From positions 1-64,000 of the forward strand of contig NZ_CANMFI010000005.1 in NCBI RefSeq assembly GCF_947497125.1: 64,000 bases of DNA. The letters are read 5' to 3'. Source of the stretch: an uncultured Polaribacter sp. (GTDB lineage Bacteria; Bacteroidota; Bacteroidia; Flavobacteriales; Flavobacteriaceae). The notes under the pieces were generated by a model. It had not been told where the DNA came from, ran no database searches, and saw nothing but the letters and a program-made list of their open reading frames with translations. Of this stretch, positions 1 to 9,200 are shown in pieces; position 1 is the stretch's first letter; each line of letters begins with the position of its first letter. Position numbers and translations under genes: made by a program.

Positions 1-846
1 GATTTTTCGAATAGCAAAATTCTCTCCATCAGCAACATATAAATTATTTGCAGCATCAATAGTTATACCGTATGGATCATTAAAACGTGCAACAGTTCCA
101 GTACCATTAACAAAACCACGTTCACCAGTCTCACTTCCGGCAAAAACAGTAACCTCTCCTGTAATAGCTACTTTTAATATACGATGCTCATTGTTATCAG
201 CTATATACATATTGCCAGAAGCATCAAAAACGTTCCCTGCTGGCCAACTAATAAATTCAGAAGGTATTTCATATTTAGGATTTTGATCAGAAGTACCTAC
301 ATAAGTAGAAACTGTATAAGGAGATTCATACTGTTCCATGTAATAGGTAGCACCATTTTCTAATAAGTCTTCTGGGTCTAATCTAGAACTTGCCTCAGGA
401 GAAGCATACCAATCTATTCTTGTATTTTCATTTTCTGTATTTACAATATCTAACAGCTGGGTTGCTGCATCATTGTAATTAAAAGTACTCGTTTCTAATA
501 CTTTTTTTACTGAAACTGCAAAACGTTTTACACTCACTACACCTCCAACAGTTTGGCTCGCATAGTAAGTAGTGGCATCTTGTAAAACTGTTGTTAATGC
601 TAAAACACTACCTCCAGTAGGTGTTGCATACCATTGTATATTCTCTCCTGTTACTTCTAAATCAGCTAAAGTAGCCTCTCCTGCATAAATTTGTGTAGAC
701 AAACCTTCGGGTGGTGGTGTATTAAAAAAAGAGTTTGAAAAAAGAGTTTCTGATTTGTAAATACCATTATTGGCATTCAATACAAAAGAACTAAATACTG
801 CAAACAATAGTATTGTGATACTGTTTTTTTGGGGGAAATATTTCAT
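1..846 (-). CDS. Secreted Ig-like / NHL-repeat protein, C-terminus beyond left edge
   Basis: This reading frame is open from an ATG at 846 to the first base of the window, giving 282 codons and no stop, so the C-terminus is missing. The N-terminus has a hydrophobic segment (residues about 9-24) typical of a signal peptide. Residues about 50-110 and 115-175 look like two bacterial Ig-like modules with the 'WYA' and 'TYYA' strand motifs seen in flavobacterial surface proteins. From about residue 200 there are NHL-type beta-propeller blades (patterns such as 'GNMYIADNNEHRILKV' and 'NLYVADGENFAIRKI'). Such proteins are usually exported, and T9SS sorting tails are common in the family, but any such tail would lie outside the window. 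The function is unknown; surface binding or adhesion is a guess. Confidence 0.8.
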   Translation of the reverse strand, partial: MKYFPQKNSITILLFAVFSSFVLNANNGIYKSETLFSNSFFNTPPPEGLSTQIYAGEATLADLEVTGENIQWYATPTGGSVLALTTVLQDATTYYASQTVGGVVSVKRFAVSVKKVLETSTFNYNDAATQLLDIVNTENENTRIDWYASPEASSRLDPEDLLENGATYYMEQYESPYTVSTYVGTSDQNPKYEIPSEFISWPAGNVFDASGNMYIADNNEHRILKVAITGEVTVFAGSETGERGFVNGTGTVARFNDPYGITIDAANNLYVADGENFAIRKI

Positions 847-1091
847 AAATAGAATTTTAAAAATAAAATTATGTTTGGGGTTACATGTTTAAATCTTGCT
901 CATTAAACAAAAATACTGGGTTTTAAAATTTTTTACTGTTTTTTTTATAGTGAAGTTGTTTCAAAATGCGATTTTGACACAAACTTTAACAAAAAAGACC
1001 CTAAAATGTCTTTGTATTTTTAAAAAAAAGTTTAAAAGTTTTTTTTCTAAACTTCTTAAATTTAAAAATATTCTAAAATCAAAAAACAAAC

Positions 1092-1099
1092 TATCTTTG
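1092..1099 (+). promoter_or_regulatory. era -7 promoter element
   Basis: TATCTTTG fits the Bacteroidota -7 consensus TAnnTTTG. It ends only 4 bases before the era start codon, so the transcript should have little or no 5' leader. No clear TTG is seen at the -33 spacing. Confidence 0.6.
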
Positions 1100-1103
1100 C
1101 ACC

Positions 1104-1988
1104 ATGACACATAAAGCTGGTTTTGTAAATATTATTGGAAATCCTAATGTTGGTAAATCTACATTGATGAATGCTTTGGTGGGCGAAAAGCTCTCTATTA
1201 TTACTCCAAAAGCACAAACAACAAGGCACCGTATTTTGGGGATTGTCAATGATGAAAATCATCAAATTGTATTTTCAGACACACCAGGTATTATAAAACC
1301 TGCCTACGAATTACAATCTTCTATGATGGATTTTGTAAAGTCTGCCTTTGAAGATGCCGATATTTTAATCTACATGGTAGAAGTTGGCGAAAAAGAATTA
1401 AAAAACGAAGCTTTCTTCAACAAAATAATTCATAGTGAAATACCTGTTATTTTATTGTTGAATAAAATTGACACTTCTTCTCAGAACGAAGTAGAAGAAA
1501 AAATTGAGTATTGGAAAAACAAAGTACCCAATGCAGATGTTTTTGTTATTTCTGCTTTAGAGGGATTTAACGTAGCTGAAGTTTTAGAAAAAATAAAACA
1601 AGAGTTGCCCGAAGCACCTGCTTTTTATCCGAAAGACCAACTAACAGACAAACCAGAACGCTTTTTTGTAAATGAAAAAATTAGAGAAAAAATACTAATT
1701 CATTATAAGAAAGAAATTCCGTATGCTGTAGAAGTAGAAACAGAAGAGTTTACAGAGGAAGAAACAATTGTTAGAATTAGAGCTGTAATTATGGTAGAAA
1801 GAGAAACTCAAAAAGGAATTATTATTGGTCATAAAGGAAGTGCTATCAAAAGAGTTGGTGCAGAAGCAAGAAAAGATTTAGAGAAATTTTTTGCTAAAAA
1901 AGTATTTATAGAACTCTATGTTAAAGTGAATAAAAACTGGCGTAGCGATAAAATTCAACTAAAACGCTTTGGCTACAATCAAAAGTAA
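1104..1988 (+). CDS. era: GTPase Era
   Basis: Era is an essential GTPase that binds the 3' end of 16S rRNA and helps assemble the 30S subunit. The 294-aa product has the G1 loop GNPNVGKS (residues 12-19), DTPG (59-62) and NKID (120-123). The C-terminal KH RNA-binding domain carries the 'GIIIGHKGSAIK' loop near residue 240. Length and domain order are normal for the family. The start codon lies directly after a -7 promoter element, so the mRNA is nearly leaderless. A second ribosome-assembly GTPase, der, lies about 600 bases downstream on the same strand, separated by an opposing small gene. Confidence 0.97.
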   Translation: MTHKAGFVNIIGNPNVGKSTLMNALVGEKLSIITPKAQTTRHRILGIVNDENHQIVFSDTPGIIKPAYELQSSMMDFVKSAFEDADILIYMVEVGEKELKNEAFFNKIIHSEIPVILLLNKIDTSSQNEVEEKIEYWKNKVPNADVFVISALEGFNVAEVLEKIKQELPEAPAFYPKDQLTDKPERFFVNEKIREKILIHYKKEIPYAVEVETEEFTEEETIVRIRAVIMVERETQKGIIIGHKGSAIKRVGAEARKDLEKFFAKKVFIELYVKVNKNWRSDKIQLKRFGYNQK

Positions 1989-1996
1989 CCCACTTC

Positions 1997-2518
1997 TTAT
2001 ATATTTTCAATCATAAAATGGTGTAGCTTTTTCATTTGAGGTTTGCCTGTATCTTTGCCTATTTTTCCTAAAACATATAATAAAATCCAAAGGAAAGGGA
2101 CAACAAGCAGCATTACAACCGGAAGAAAAACAGGTTTTTCTAAAGAGATATTTGCGTATAAGAGCACTCCAAAACCTACAAACAAAGCGCCTAATATAAA
2201 GTGAAGAAACATAAAGAACGTCCAAACTTGTGGTTTTGGCCCAAAAAGTCCTTTTAAAACTGTTGTTGTTTCTGTTACTTTAATAAATTCTAAATGCAGT
2301 TGCGGAGACCAAAAATGTTCTTCTTTCTTGGGCACACTTATAAAAACATGTCCATCTACTACACTTCCTCTAAATAAAACAGTTTTGTTTTTAAACTGAT
2401 TCGAAAACCGATCTAAAAGCAGCTCATAATTTTCTTCTAAAGTGATTGAAAACCTTGGTCTTAAGAAAATTTCGCTATTTCTTTTCTCTATTAAAAGTTT
2501 CTTTTCTTCGTGTAACAT
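1997..2518 (-). CDS. Conserved membrane protein of unknown function
   Basis: This 173-aa protein sits between era and der on the opposite strand and ends 8 bases from the era stop. The N-terminal half (1-95) is soluble-looking and basic at its start. Two hydrophobic helices follow (about 100-123 and 130-155), then a short basic tail. I do not recognise a catalytic motif. Similar two-helix proteins are found in other Flavobacteriaceae at this position, as far as I can recall, but I know of no assigned function. The start is the first ATG of the frame; no strong promoter was seen. Confidence 0.75.
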   Translation of the reverse strand: MLHEEKKLLIEKRNSEIFLRPRFSITLEENYELLLDRFSNQFKNKTVLFRGSVVDGHVFISVPKKEEHFWSPQLHLEFIKVTETTTVLKGLFGPKPQVWTFFMFLHFILGALFVGFGVLLYANISLEKPVFLPVVMLLVVPFLWILLYVLGKIGKDTGKPQMKKLHHFMIENI

Positions 2519-2570
2519 GAAAGATTTTATATGTGACTAAATTTACAATAATTTATCGTACAGTAAATTG

Positions 2571-2578
2571 TATCTTTG
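2571..2578 (+). promoter_or_regulatory. der -7 promoter element; decides the start
   Basis: TATCTTTG matches TAnnTTTG. A possible TTG start at 2576 lies inside this element and would be untranscribed or at the very 5' end, so the ATG at 2597 is the sensible start of der. Confidence 0.6.
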
Positions 2579-2596
2579 CAAAAAATATCAATCAAA

Positions 2597-3907
2597 ATGA
2601 ATAGTATTGTTGCCATTGTAGGAAGACCAAATGTAGGGAAGTCAACACTTTTTAATAGATTAGTGCAAAGAAGGGAAGCTATTGTAGACTCTGTTAGTGG
2701 GGTAACCAGAGACAGACACTATGGTAAATCTGACTGGAACGGAAAAGAGTTTTCTGTAATTGACACTGGTGGGTATGCAATTGGTTCAGACGATATTTTT
2801 GAAGAAGAAATAAGAAAACAAGTTGCCCTGGCAATCGAAGAAGCAGATATTATTGTGTTTGTGGTAGATGTCGAAGAAGGCATTACTCCGATGGATGCTG
2901 AAGTTGCCAAACTACTTAGAAAAGTTAAAAAACCAATTTTTGTTACTGTAAACAAGGTAGACAACGCCATGCGAGATGCAGATGCAGTAGAATTTTACAA
3001 CCTTGGTTTGGGAGGATATCATACTATTTCATCGATAAACGGAAGTGGAACAGGAGATTTACTAGATGCTTTGGTAGAAAAAATGCCAGATCCAGAGCCT
3101 TTTGATTCTGAGAAACAAGAACTGCCAAGATTTGCAGTAGTTGGTAGACCAAATGCAGGAAAATCTTCTTTTATAAATGCTTTAATTGGAAAAGATAGAA
3201 ATATTGTAACTAATATTGCTGGTACCACAAGAGATTCTATAGACACAAAATACAACCGTTTTGGATTCGATTTTAATTTGGTTGATACCGCTGGTATTCG
3301 AAAAAAATCGAAAGTAAAAGAAGACTTAGAGTTTTATTCTGTAATGAGAGCCGTCCGTTCGATAGAATACGCAGATGTTATTATTTTAGTTGTTGATGCC
3401 ACTCGTGGTTTTGAAGGACAAGATCAAAACATTTTCTGGTTGGCAGAAAAGAATAGAAAAGGAGTTGTAGTGCTAATTAACAAATGGGATTTAATTGAAA
3501 AAGAAACCAATACGCTTCGCGATTTTGAAGCCATGGTTAAAAAACAGATAGAACCTTTTACAGACGTGCCTATTGTTTTTATTTCTGCACTTACTAAACA
3601 ACGTTTGTTTAAAGCCATAGAAACTGCAGTAGAAGTTTTTGAAAAAAGAAAAAACAAAATACCAACTAGCAAGTTAAATGATGCCATGTTAGACTTGGTA
3701 AAAAGTTATCCACCACCAGCTACCAAAGGTAAATTTGTAAAAATAAAATACTGTATGCAGTTGCCAACGCCAACGCCTCAGTTTGCTTTTTTCTGTAATC
3801 TACCTCAATATGTAAGAGATCCTTACAAACGATTTTTAGAAAATAAACTAAGAGAAATGTATGATTTTTCTGGTGTACCAATTACTATTTACTTCAGACA
3901 AAAGTAA
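2597..3907 (+). CDS. der: Ribosome-assembly GTPase Der (EngA)
   Basis: Der is a double-GTPase protein needed for 50S subunit maturation. The 436-aa product has two GTPase domains, with G1 loops GRPNVGKS (9-16) and GRPNAGKS (183-190). The first domain also shows DTGG (56-59) and NKVD (119-122). A C-terminal KH-like domain (about 350-436) follows. The reading frame can be extended upstream to a TTG at 2576, but that codon is part of the -7 promoter element, so I use the ATG at 2597, which directly precedes the first GTPase domain as in other Der proteins. Confidence 0.96.
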   Translation: MNSIVAIVGRPNVGKSTLFNRLVQRREAIVDSVSGVTRDRHYGKSDWNGKEFSVIDTGGYAIGSDDIFEEEIRKQVALAIEEADIIVFVVDVEEGITPMDAEVAKLLRKVKKPIFVTVNKVDNAMRDADAVEFYNLGLGGYHTISSINGSGTGDLLDALVEKMPDPEPFDSEKQELPRFAVVGRPNAGKSSFINALIGKDRNIVTNIAGTTRDSIDTKYNRFGFDFNLVDTAGIRKKSKVKEDLEFYSVMRAVRSIEYADVIILVVDATRGFEGQDQNIFWLAEKNRKGVVVLINKWDLIEKETNTLRDFEAMVKKQIEPFTDVPIVFISALTKQRLFKAIETAVEVFEKRKNKIPTSKLNDAMLDLVKSYPPPATKGKFVKIKYCMQLPTPTPQFAFFCNLPQYVRDPYKRFLENKLREMYDFSGVPITIYFRQK

Positions 3908-4082
3908 CAACGATTCTTGGTATGTAAATGTATTCTAAATAGTTAAAATCTTTTTTAACTATTTTTTTTTCGCCAAAAAGTAAGTAATTTTAAAGAATAT
4001 TTTAAACCCCTTTCAAATCGGTTTATCTGTAATTAAAAGGTGTTTTTTTCGACTAATAATAACACTAAACAAAGAAAACCAA

Positions 4083-4532
4083 ATGATGCTTACATGGAAA
4101 GATATTATTCGTTTTGCAACCAAAGGAAGTCCGAATCCTGTAAAACGAGTTGAAAAAACACCGGCTGAATGGAAAGCTCAGTTGACTGAAGAACAGTACA
4201 GAATTACTAGAGAAAAAGGTACAGAAAGACCACATTCTGGTGCATTGTGTGCTATCTATGATGAAGGACAATACAATTGCGTTTGTTGCAACACACCACT
4301 ATTTGACTCTACCATTAAATTTGAATCTAGCTCTGGTTGGCCAAGTTTTACACAACCTATTTCAGAAAATGCCATAAAATACCACAAAGATCTTACGTTT
4401 GGTATGGTAAGAGTAGAAGTACTTTGCAATACTTGCGATGCGCATTTAGGGCATATATTTCCTGACGGACCAGAACCAAGTGGCTTGCGTTATTGCATTA
4501 ATTCTGAAGCCATGGTTTTAGATAAAAAATAA
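4083..4532 (+). CDS. msrB: Peptide-methionine (R)-S-oxide reductase MsrB
   Basis: MsrB reduces the R epimer of methionine sulfoxide in proteins. The 149-aa product has two zinc-binding CxxC pairs (Cys66/Cys69 and Cys115/Cys118) and the catalytic cysteine in 'RYCINS' (Cys138). The substrate pocket motif 'SSGWPSF' lies near residue 83 and 'HLGHIFPDGP' at 121-130. The start has two adjacent ATG codons; the first is used here. It is followed on the same strand by msrA and selO, which suggests a shared oxidative-stress role. No signal peptide is seen, so it should be cytoplasmic. Confidence 0.95.
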   Translation: MMLTWKDIIRFATKGSPNPVKRVEKTPAEWKAQLTEEQYRITREKGTERPHSGALCAIYDEGQYNCVCCNTPLFDSTIKFESSSGWPSFTQPISENAIKYHKDLTFGMVRVEVLCNTCDAHLGHIFPDGPEPSGLRYCINSEAMVLDKK

Positions 4533-4619
4533 TTGAACAATATTAAAAAATACCAAACAGTCTCAAAAGAAAACTAAAGATTAGATAATGATACTTCTTT
4601 AAAAAGACATAAAATTAAA

Positions 4620-5156
4620 ATGGGTAAAAACATACAAATTGCCACAATAGGCGGAGGATGCTTTTGGTGTACAGAAGCTGTATTTCAAGAAGTAAAAGGA
4701 GTCGAAAAAGTAGTGTCTGGTTATGCTGGCGGTAACGCTCCTGGAAAACCAACCTACAGAGAAATTTGCTCTGGTTTAACAGGGCATGCAGAAGTTATTC
4801 AGGTTACTTTTAATGCAGATATAATTTCTTTTCAAGACATCTTAGTCATTTTTATGACAACACACAATCCTACAACATTAAATCAACAAGGTGCAGATAG
4901 AGGTACGCAATACAGGTCTGTCATCTATTATCATAATGATGCACAAAAATCAATTTCAGAGGAAGTCGTAAAACAAGTGCAACCTTATTACAACCATAAA
5001 ATTGTAACAGAAATAAGTAAATTGCCTATTTTTTACGAGGCAGAAAAAGAGCATCAAAATTATTACAAAGAAAATACACAACAAGGATATTGCAGCTATG
5101 TAATTGAACCGAAATTGGCAAAACTAAGACAATTACACGCAGATAAATTAGCATGA
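4620..5156 (+). CDS. msrA: Peptide-methionine (S)-S-oxide reductase MsrA
   Basis: MsrA reduces the S epimer of methionine sulfoxide, complementing MsrB. The 178-aa protein carries the hallmark 'GGGCFWC' with catalytic Cys14, and the 'GHAEVIQVTF' and 'HNPTTLNQQGADRGTQYRS' blocks of the family. The gene overlaps selO by four bases (ATGA), the usual arrangement for translational coupling. It lies 87 bases after msrB. The product has no export signal. Confidence 0.96.
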   Translation: MGKNIQIATIGGGCFWCTEAVFQEVKGVEKVVSGYAGGNAPGKPTYREICSGLTGHAEVIQVTFNADIISFQDILVIFMTTHNPTTLNQQGADRGTQYRSVIYYHNDAQKSISEEVVKQVQPYYNHKIVTEISKLPIFYEAEKEHQNYYKENTQQGYCSYVIEPKLAKLRQLHADKLA

Positions 5157-6709
5157 AACTAAACATTAAAAATACATTTATAGAACACTTACCAGCAGAT
5201 CCTAATTTAGAAAACACTAGAAGACAGGTAGAAGAAGCTGTGTATTCTTTTGTAAATCCGAAGCAAACAAAAGCTCCTAAAGTAATTCATACTTCATTAG
5301 AAATGGCGACTTGTTTAAATATTTCTGAAGCGGATACAAAAAGTGATTTTTTTAAAGATATTTTTACAGGCAACCAAATCTACCCAGAAACTAAACCCTT
5401 TGCCATGTGTTATGCGGGCCATCAATTTGGCAATTGGGCAGGGCAATTAGGAGACGGTAGAGCTATTAATTTATTTGAGGTAGAACACAAAAACTACAAC
5501 TGGAAAATACAATTAAAAGGCGCTGGCGAAACTCCGTATTCTAGAACTGCAGACGGCTTGGCAGTGTTAAGATCTTCTATAAGAGAATATTTGTGTGCAG
5601 AAGCCATGTTTTATTTAGGTGTACCCACCACAAGATCTTTGTCTTTAAGTTTGTCTGGTGATACTGTTTTACGCGATGTCTTATACAACGGAAATCCTGA
5701 ATATGAAAAAGGAGCAATTGTTGCCAGAGTGGCACCTTCCTTTATACGTTTTGGTAATTTTGAAATATTTGCGGCAAGAAATGATACTAAAAACCTAAAA
5801 ATACTTACCGATTATACCATCAAACACCACTTTCCTCATTTAGGAACACCTTCTAAAGAAACGTATCTTCAATTTTTTAAAGAAGTTACTACCCGAACCT
5901 TAGACATGATTATAGCTTGGCAACGCGTTGGTTTTGTGCATGGTGTAATGAATACAGACAACATGTCTATTCTAGGTTTAACAATAGATTATGGCCCATA
6001 TGGCTGGCTAGAAGGTTTCGATTTTGGTTGGACACCTAACACCACAGACCGCCAAAACAAACGCTACAGATACGGAAATCAGCCTAATATTGGTTTATGG
6101 AACCTGTATCAACTAGCGAACGCGTTGTATGTTTTAATTGAAGATGTACCTGCATTAGAAGCTATTTTAAAAGCCTATGAGGTAGATTTTGAACAAAAAT
6201 CTTTACAAATGATGAAATCCAAATTAGGATTGTTTTCTTCGGATGCAAACGATGTTAAGCTCTTGCAAGATTTAGAAGATAATTTACAATTAGCTGAAAC
6301 CGACATGACTATCTTTTTTAGAAATTTAAGTAATTTCTCTGAGGCTAGAACAGGGTTTAACACAATAGAAAATGCTTTTTACGATTTAGAAAACATGTCT
6401 GATGAAATAAAAATGAGATGGATTACTTGGTTTGAAAGTTATGAAACCAGATTGAAAAAAGAACACCTTTCATCCGAAGAAAGAAAAGAAAAAATGGATG
6501 CTGTAAACCCCAAATATGTACTTAGAAATTACATGGCACAATTGGCAATAGATGCAGCAGAAAAAGAAGATTATTCTTTAATTGATACCTTTTATCAGCT
6601 TCTTAAAAAACCTTATAATGAGCAACCAGAACACCAACAATGGTTTGCAAAAAGACCTGAATGGGCAAGAAATAAAGTAGGATGCTCTATGTTAAGTTGT
6701 AGTTCTTAA
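5153..6709 (+). CDS. selO: Protein adenylyltransferase SelO (YdiU family)
   Basis: SelO is a pseudokinase-fold enzyme that transfers AMP to Ser, Thr or Tyr of target proteins and is linked to redox homeostasis. The 518-aa product shows the nucleotide-binding stretch 'LKGAGETPYSR' (about 118-128), the following 'SSIREYL', and the metal-binding 'DYG' within 'LTIDYGPYGW'. It ends in Cys-Ser-Ser. In animal SelO the matching position holds selenocysteine, so a cysteine form is expected here. Overlap with msrA by four bases ties it to methionine sulfoxide repair. The gene is somewhat longer than the Escherichia coli homologue. Confidence 0.93.
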   Translation: MKLNIKNTFIEHLPADPNLENTRRQVEEAVYSFVNPKQTKAPKVIHTSLEMATCLNISEADTKSDFFKDIFTGNQIYPETKPFAMCYAGHQFGNWAGQLGDGRAINLFEVEHKNYNWKIQLKGAGETPYSRTADGLAVLRSSIREYLCAEAMFYLGVPTTRSLSLSLSGDTVLRDVLYNGNPEYEKGAIVARVAPSFIRFGNFEIFAARNDTKNLKILTDYTIKHHFPHLGTPSKETYLQFFKEVTTRTLDMIIAWQRVGFVHGVMNTDNMSILGLTIDYGPYGWLEGFDFGWTPNTTDRQNKRYRYGNQPNIGLWNLYQLANALYVLIEDVPALEAILKAYEVDFEQKSLQMMKSKLGLFSSDANDVKLLQDLEDNLQLAETDMTIFFRNLSNFSEARTGFNTIENAFYDLENMSDEIKMRWITWFESYETRLKKEHLSSEERKEKMDAVNPKYVLRNYMAQLAIDAAEKEDYSLIDTFYQLLKKPYNEQPEHQQWFAKRPEWARNKVGCSMLSCSS

Positions 6710-6746
6710 CTTTAAAAAGAGTACTTTAGTTTAACAGTTTTCTACT

Positions 6747-7760
6747 ATGATACACGAATTGAAAGAAATAATACATCAAGCAATTTTAAACCAGCAAAAA
6801 GGATTAAAAAATGTATTGGCTTCTGTAGTGTACCTAGAAGGTTCTTCCTATAGAAAACCAGGTGTTAGAATGTTAATTTCTGAAGATAAAACCACAGTGG
6901 GTGCAGTATCTGGTGGTTGTGTAGAGAAAGAAATTATAAAACGTGCAAATACTGTCTTTAAAGATCAAAAGCCAAAAATAATTACCTATGATGGCAGATA
7001 CAGATTGGGTTGCGAAGGCATCTTATATGTACTCATAGAACCTTTTTTTATTGCTACTAATTTTTTAAATGCATTTTCTGAAGCTGACAAAAACAGAGAA
7101 AGTCTAAAAATAGAAAGTTATTATACCAAACAAGACGAGGCTTTTGGTAATTTTGGTTCGATAGTAACATTTGAAAACAATGAGACGTTTAAGTTTTCTG
7201 AGGAATTTATTCCTGAAAGCAAAGAGGAAGTCTTTACACAAATACTGCCTCCAAACTTTAAATTGATACTAATTGGCGGGGAACATGATGCTGTAAAACT
7301 TTGTAAAATTGCCGCCAACATTGGCTGGCAAATAACGGTAATTACCGCTGCAAAAGACAGCAAACAACTTTCTGATTTTCCAGGGGCATATTCGGTAACA
7401 GGCAGCACTCCAGAAAGTATAGCGTTTTCCAATATTGAAGAAAACACGGCTATTGTACTTATGAATCATAGTTATGTTCAAGATTTAAAATATTTGGTAA
7501 AACTCTCTGCACACTTACCAAAATACATTGGTATTTTAGGTGCTCCTAAAAGAAGAGAAAAACTTTTTAATGACCTTTTTGAATATGCACCAGACACAAC
7601 CGAAGAGTTCTTAGACGCAATTTACACTCCTGCAGGTTTGCATATTGGGGCAAAAACACCCGAAGAAATTGCCATTTCTATAATTGCAGAAATATTAGCA
7701 GTAACCAGAAAAAAAGAACCATTTTCTCTGCGCAAGCTAACAGATAAAATTCACAATTAG
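6747..7760 (+). CDS. XdhC/CoxF-family molybdoenzyme maturation protein
   Basis: XdhC proteins bind and sulfurate the molybdenum cofactor and insert it into xanthine dehydrogenase-type enzymes. This 337-aa product has the N-terminal XdhC/CoxI domain with 'GSSYRKPGVRM' (about 31-41) and 'GAVSGGCVEKE' (about 52-62), and a C-terminal Rossmann-like domain beginning near 'LILIGGEHDAV' and ending with 'GLHIGAKTPEEIA'. It starts 37 bases after selO and is separated by one base from a MocA-like gene, its usual partner. No hydroxylase structural gene is present in the window, so the client is unknown. Confidence 0.9.
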   Translation: MIHELKEIIHQAILNQQKGLKNVLASVVYLEGSSYRKPGVRMLISEDKTTVGAVSGGCVEKEIIKRANTVFKDQKPKIITYDGRYRLGCEGILYVLIEPFFIATNFLNAFSEADKNRESLKIESYYTKQDEAFGNFGSIVTFENNETFKFSEEFIPESKEEVFTQILPPNFKLILIGGEHDAVKLCKIAANIGWQITVITAAKDSKQLSDFPGAYSVTGSTPESIAFSNIEENTAIVLMNHSYVQDLKYLVKLSAHLPKYIGILGAPKRREKLFNDLFEYAPDTTEEFLDAIYTPAGLHIGAKTPEEIAISIIAEILAVTRKKEPFSLRKLTDKIHN

Positions 7761-7761
7761 A

Positions 7762-8364
7762 ATGACAAAAATTGCAATTTTAGTATTGGCTGGGGGGCAA
7801 TCTACAAGAATGAAAACGCCCAAACAATTGGTAAAACTAGGAAACAACTACTTGTTAGAAACAGTCTTAAACAAAGCAAAAGACATCAAAAAAAACCATG
7901 TATATTGTGTATTGGGTGCAAATGCAGATTTAATTAGAAGAGAAATAGCCTGTGCGAACATTCGTTTTATTTACAACAAAAACCACACAACTGGCTTAAG
8001 CGCTAGTATTGTTGCTGGCACTCATTTTATAACTTTACAAAAAGAAAAATACGACGGTCTTTTAGTGCTTTTAGGAGACCAACCTGCTATTGAAAAAGAA
8101 TATTTATTACATTTAATAACAGAATTCTCTAAGGATTCTCTAAAAATTATCAGCTCAAATTACAAAAACAAGCCAGGTGTGCCTGCAATTTTTCCAACAC
8201 ATTATTTTTCTAAATTAAAATTGATGAAAGGTGATTTTGGTGCCAAAGAAATTTTAAAGAACAATAAAGACGTTGTTATTTCTAAAAAAACAAGCAATTT
8301 TATAGACATTGACACTCCAGAAGACCTAGAAAATTTTAAAAAATTGCTTTTAAAAAAAGACTAA
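7762..8364 (+). CDS. MocA-like molybdenum cofactor nucleotidyltransferase
   Basis: MocA-type enzymes attach CMP to molybdopterin to form the cytosine dinucleotide cofactor of xanthine dehydrogenase-family enzymes. The 200-aa protein has the nucleotidyltransferase signature 'LVLAGGQSTRMKTPKQL' near the N-terminus and the metal-binding 'GDQP' motif around residue 111. It is immediately downstream of the XdhC-like gene (one base gap), which supports a cytidylyltransferase rather than a MobA role; a separate MobA lies near 59 kb. The preference for CTP is inferred from context. Confidence 0.85.
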   Translation: MTKIAILVLAGGQSTRMKTPKQLVKLGNNYLLETVLNKAKDIKKNHVYCVLGANADLIRREIACANIRFIYNKNHTTGLSASIVAGTHFITLQKEKYDGLLVLLGDQPAIEKEYLLHLITEFSKDSLKIISSNYKNKPGVPAIFPTHYFSKLKLMKGDFGAKEILKNNKDVVISKKTSNFIDIDTPEDLENFKKLLLKKD

Positions 8365-8372
8365 AAACAGAA

Positions 8373-9200
8373 TTACCAACCACCAGAAGCACCACCTCCG
8401 CCGAAGCTTCCACCACCAAAACCGCCGCCAAAACCTCCTGAAGAAGAGCCTCCGAAACCGCCTCCAAAACTCCCACCTCTACTACCTCTTCCTGCGTTGC
8501 TTAAAATAATAGCTTCTAAAATATTTGCAGCTAAAGTTCTTTTCCGAAACCTTCTGTTAGGGCCATCATCATTTTTATTGCCTTTGAAAATCAAAATGAA
8601 AATAATGATAAATGCAATGATAAAAAAGAGTTTACCAGTATTAAACCCCTCTTTAGTTTCAATTCTAGTCCCTTTAAATTCGCCTTGTAAGGTTCTAAAA
8701 ATATAACTAGCTCCTAAATCTAACCCTTTGTAATAACTTCCTCTTTTAAACTCAGGAATAATAACTCTTTCAATAATTCTTTTAGACAGAAAATCTGTAA
8801 GTAAAAACTCGACACCCTTACCTACTTGAATTGCTATTTTTCGGTCATCTCTAGCCAATAAAATTAAAACTCCGTTATCTTTATCAGCATCACCAATACC
8901 CCATTTTTCTCCCCAATTTGCAGCTAAGTAATTTATGTTTTCACCTTCGGTAGAAGAAATTATAGCAATTACAATTTGTGTTGATGTAGTATCTGAATAA
9001 CGAATTAATTTTTGTTCTAAAGTAGATTTTTCTGAAGATGCCAATAAACCAACATAATCGTAAATACTTGTCTGAAAATTGGGCTTAACAGGTATTTTAT
9101 ATCCTTGAGAAAAAAGGGTATTAGAAAGTATAAAAGCAATAAAAAAAAGGAATTTGTTACTAAAAAACAAACTCTTAAGACTTATTTTATTTTGCATCAT
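8373..9200 (-). CDS. TPM-domain exported protein with Gly/Ser-rich tail
   Basis: The 275-aa protein has an N-terminal hydrophobic signal segment (about 9-31), a TPM (YgcG/Psb32-like) domain at about 40-170 with 'VGLLASSEKSTLEQKL' and 'GIGDADKDNGVLILLARDDRK', and a second membrane helix near 190-205. A final 40-residue tail is made almost only of Gly, Ser and Phe. TPM domains are implicated in membrane protein quality control and assembly, including photosystem II repair in plants; the bacterial role is unclear. It overlaps the next TPM gene by four bases and follows lemA, a typical trio. Confidence 0.88.
   Translation of the reverse strand: MMQNKISLKSLFFSNKFLFFIAFILSNTLFSQGYKIPVKPNFQTSIYDYVGLLASSEKSTLEQKLIRYSDTTSTQIVIAIISSTEGENINYLAANWGEKWGIGDADKDNGVLILLARDDRKIAIQVGKGVEFLLTDFLSKRIIERVIIPEFKRGSYYKGLDLGASYIFRTLQGEFKGTRIETKEGFNTGKLFFIIAFIIIFILIFKGNKNDDGPNRRFRKRTLAANILEAIILSNAGRGSRGGSFGGGFGGSSSGGFGGGFGGGSFGGGGASGGW

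Noticed and set aside
896..1114. 72-codon plus-strand frame before era
   Set aside because: The product is a low-complexity Lys/Phe string from AT-rich DNA, overlaps the era start and promoter, and has no family resemblance.
2576..2596. TTG start giving Der seven extra residues
   Set aside because: The codon is part of the -7 promoter element TATCTTTG and the ATG at 2597 fits the family start.
8373..8500. Repetitive GC-rich tract as a CRISPR or satellite
   Set aside because: It encodes the Gly/Ser/Phe-rich tail of the TPM protein and has no spaced repeat pattern.
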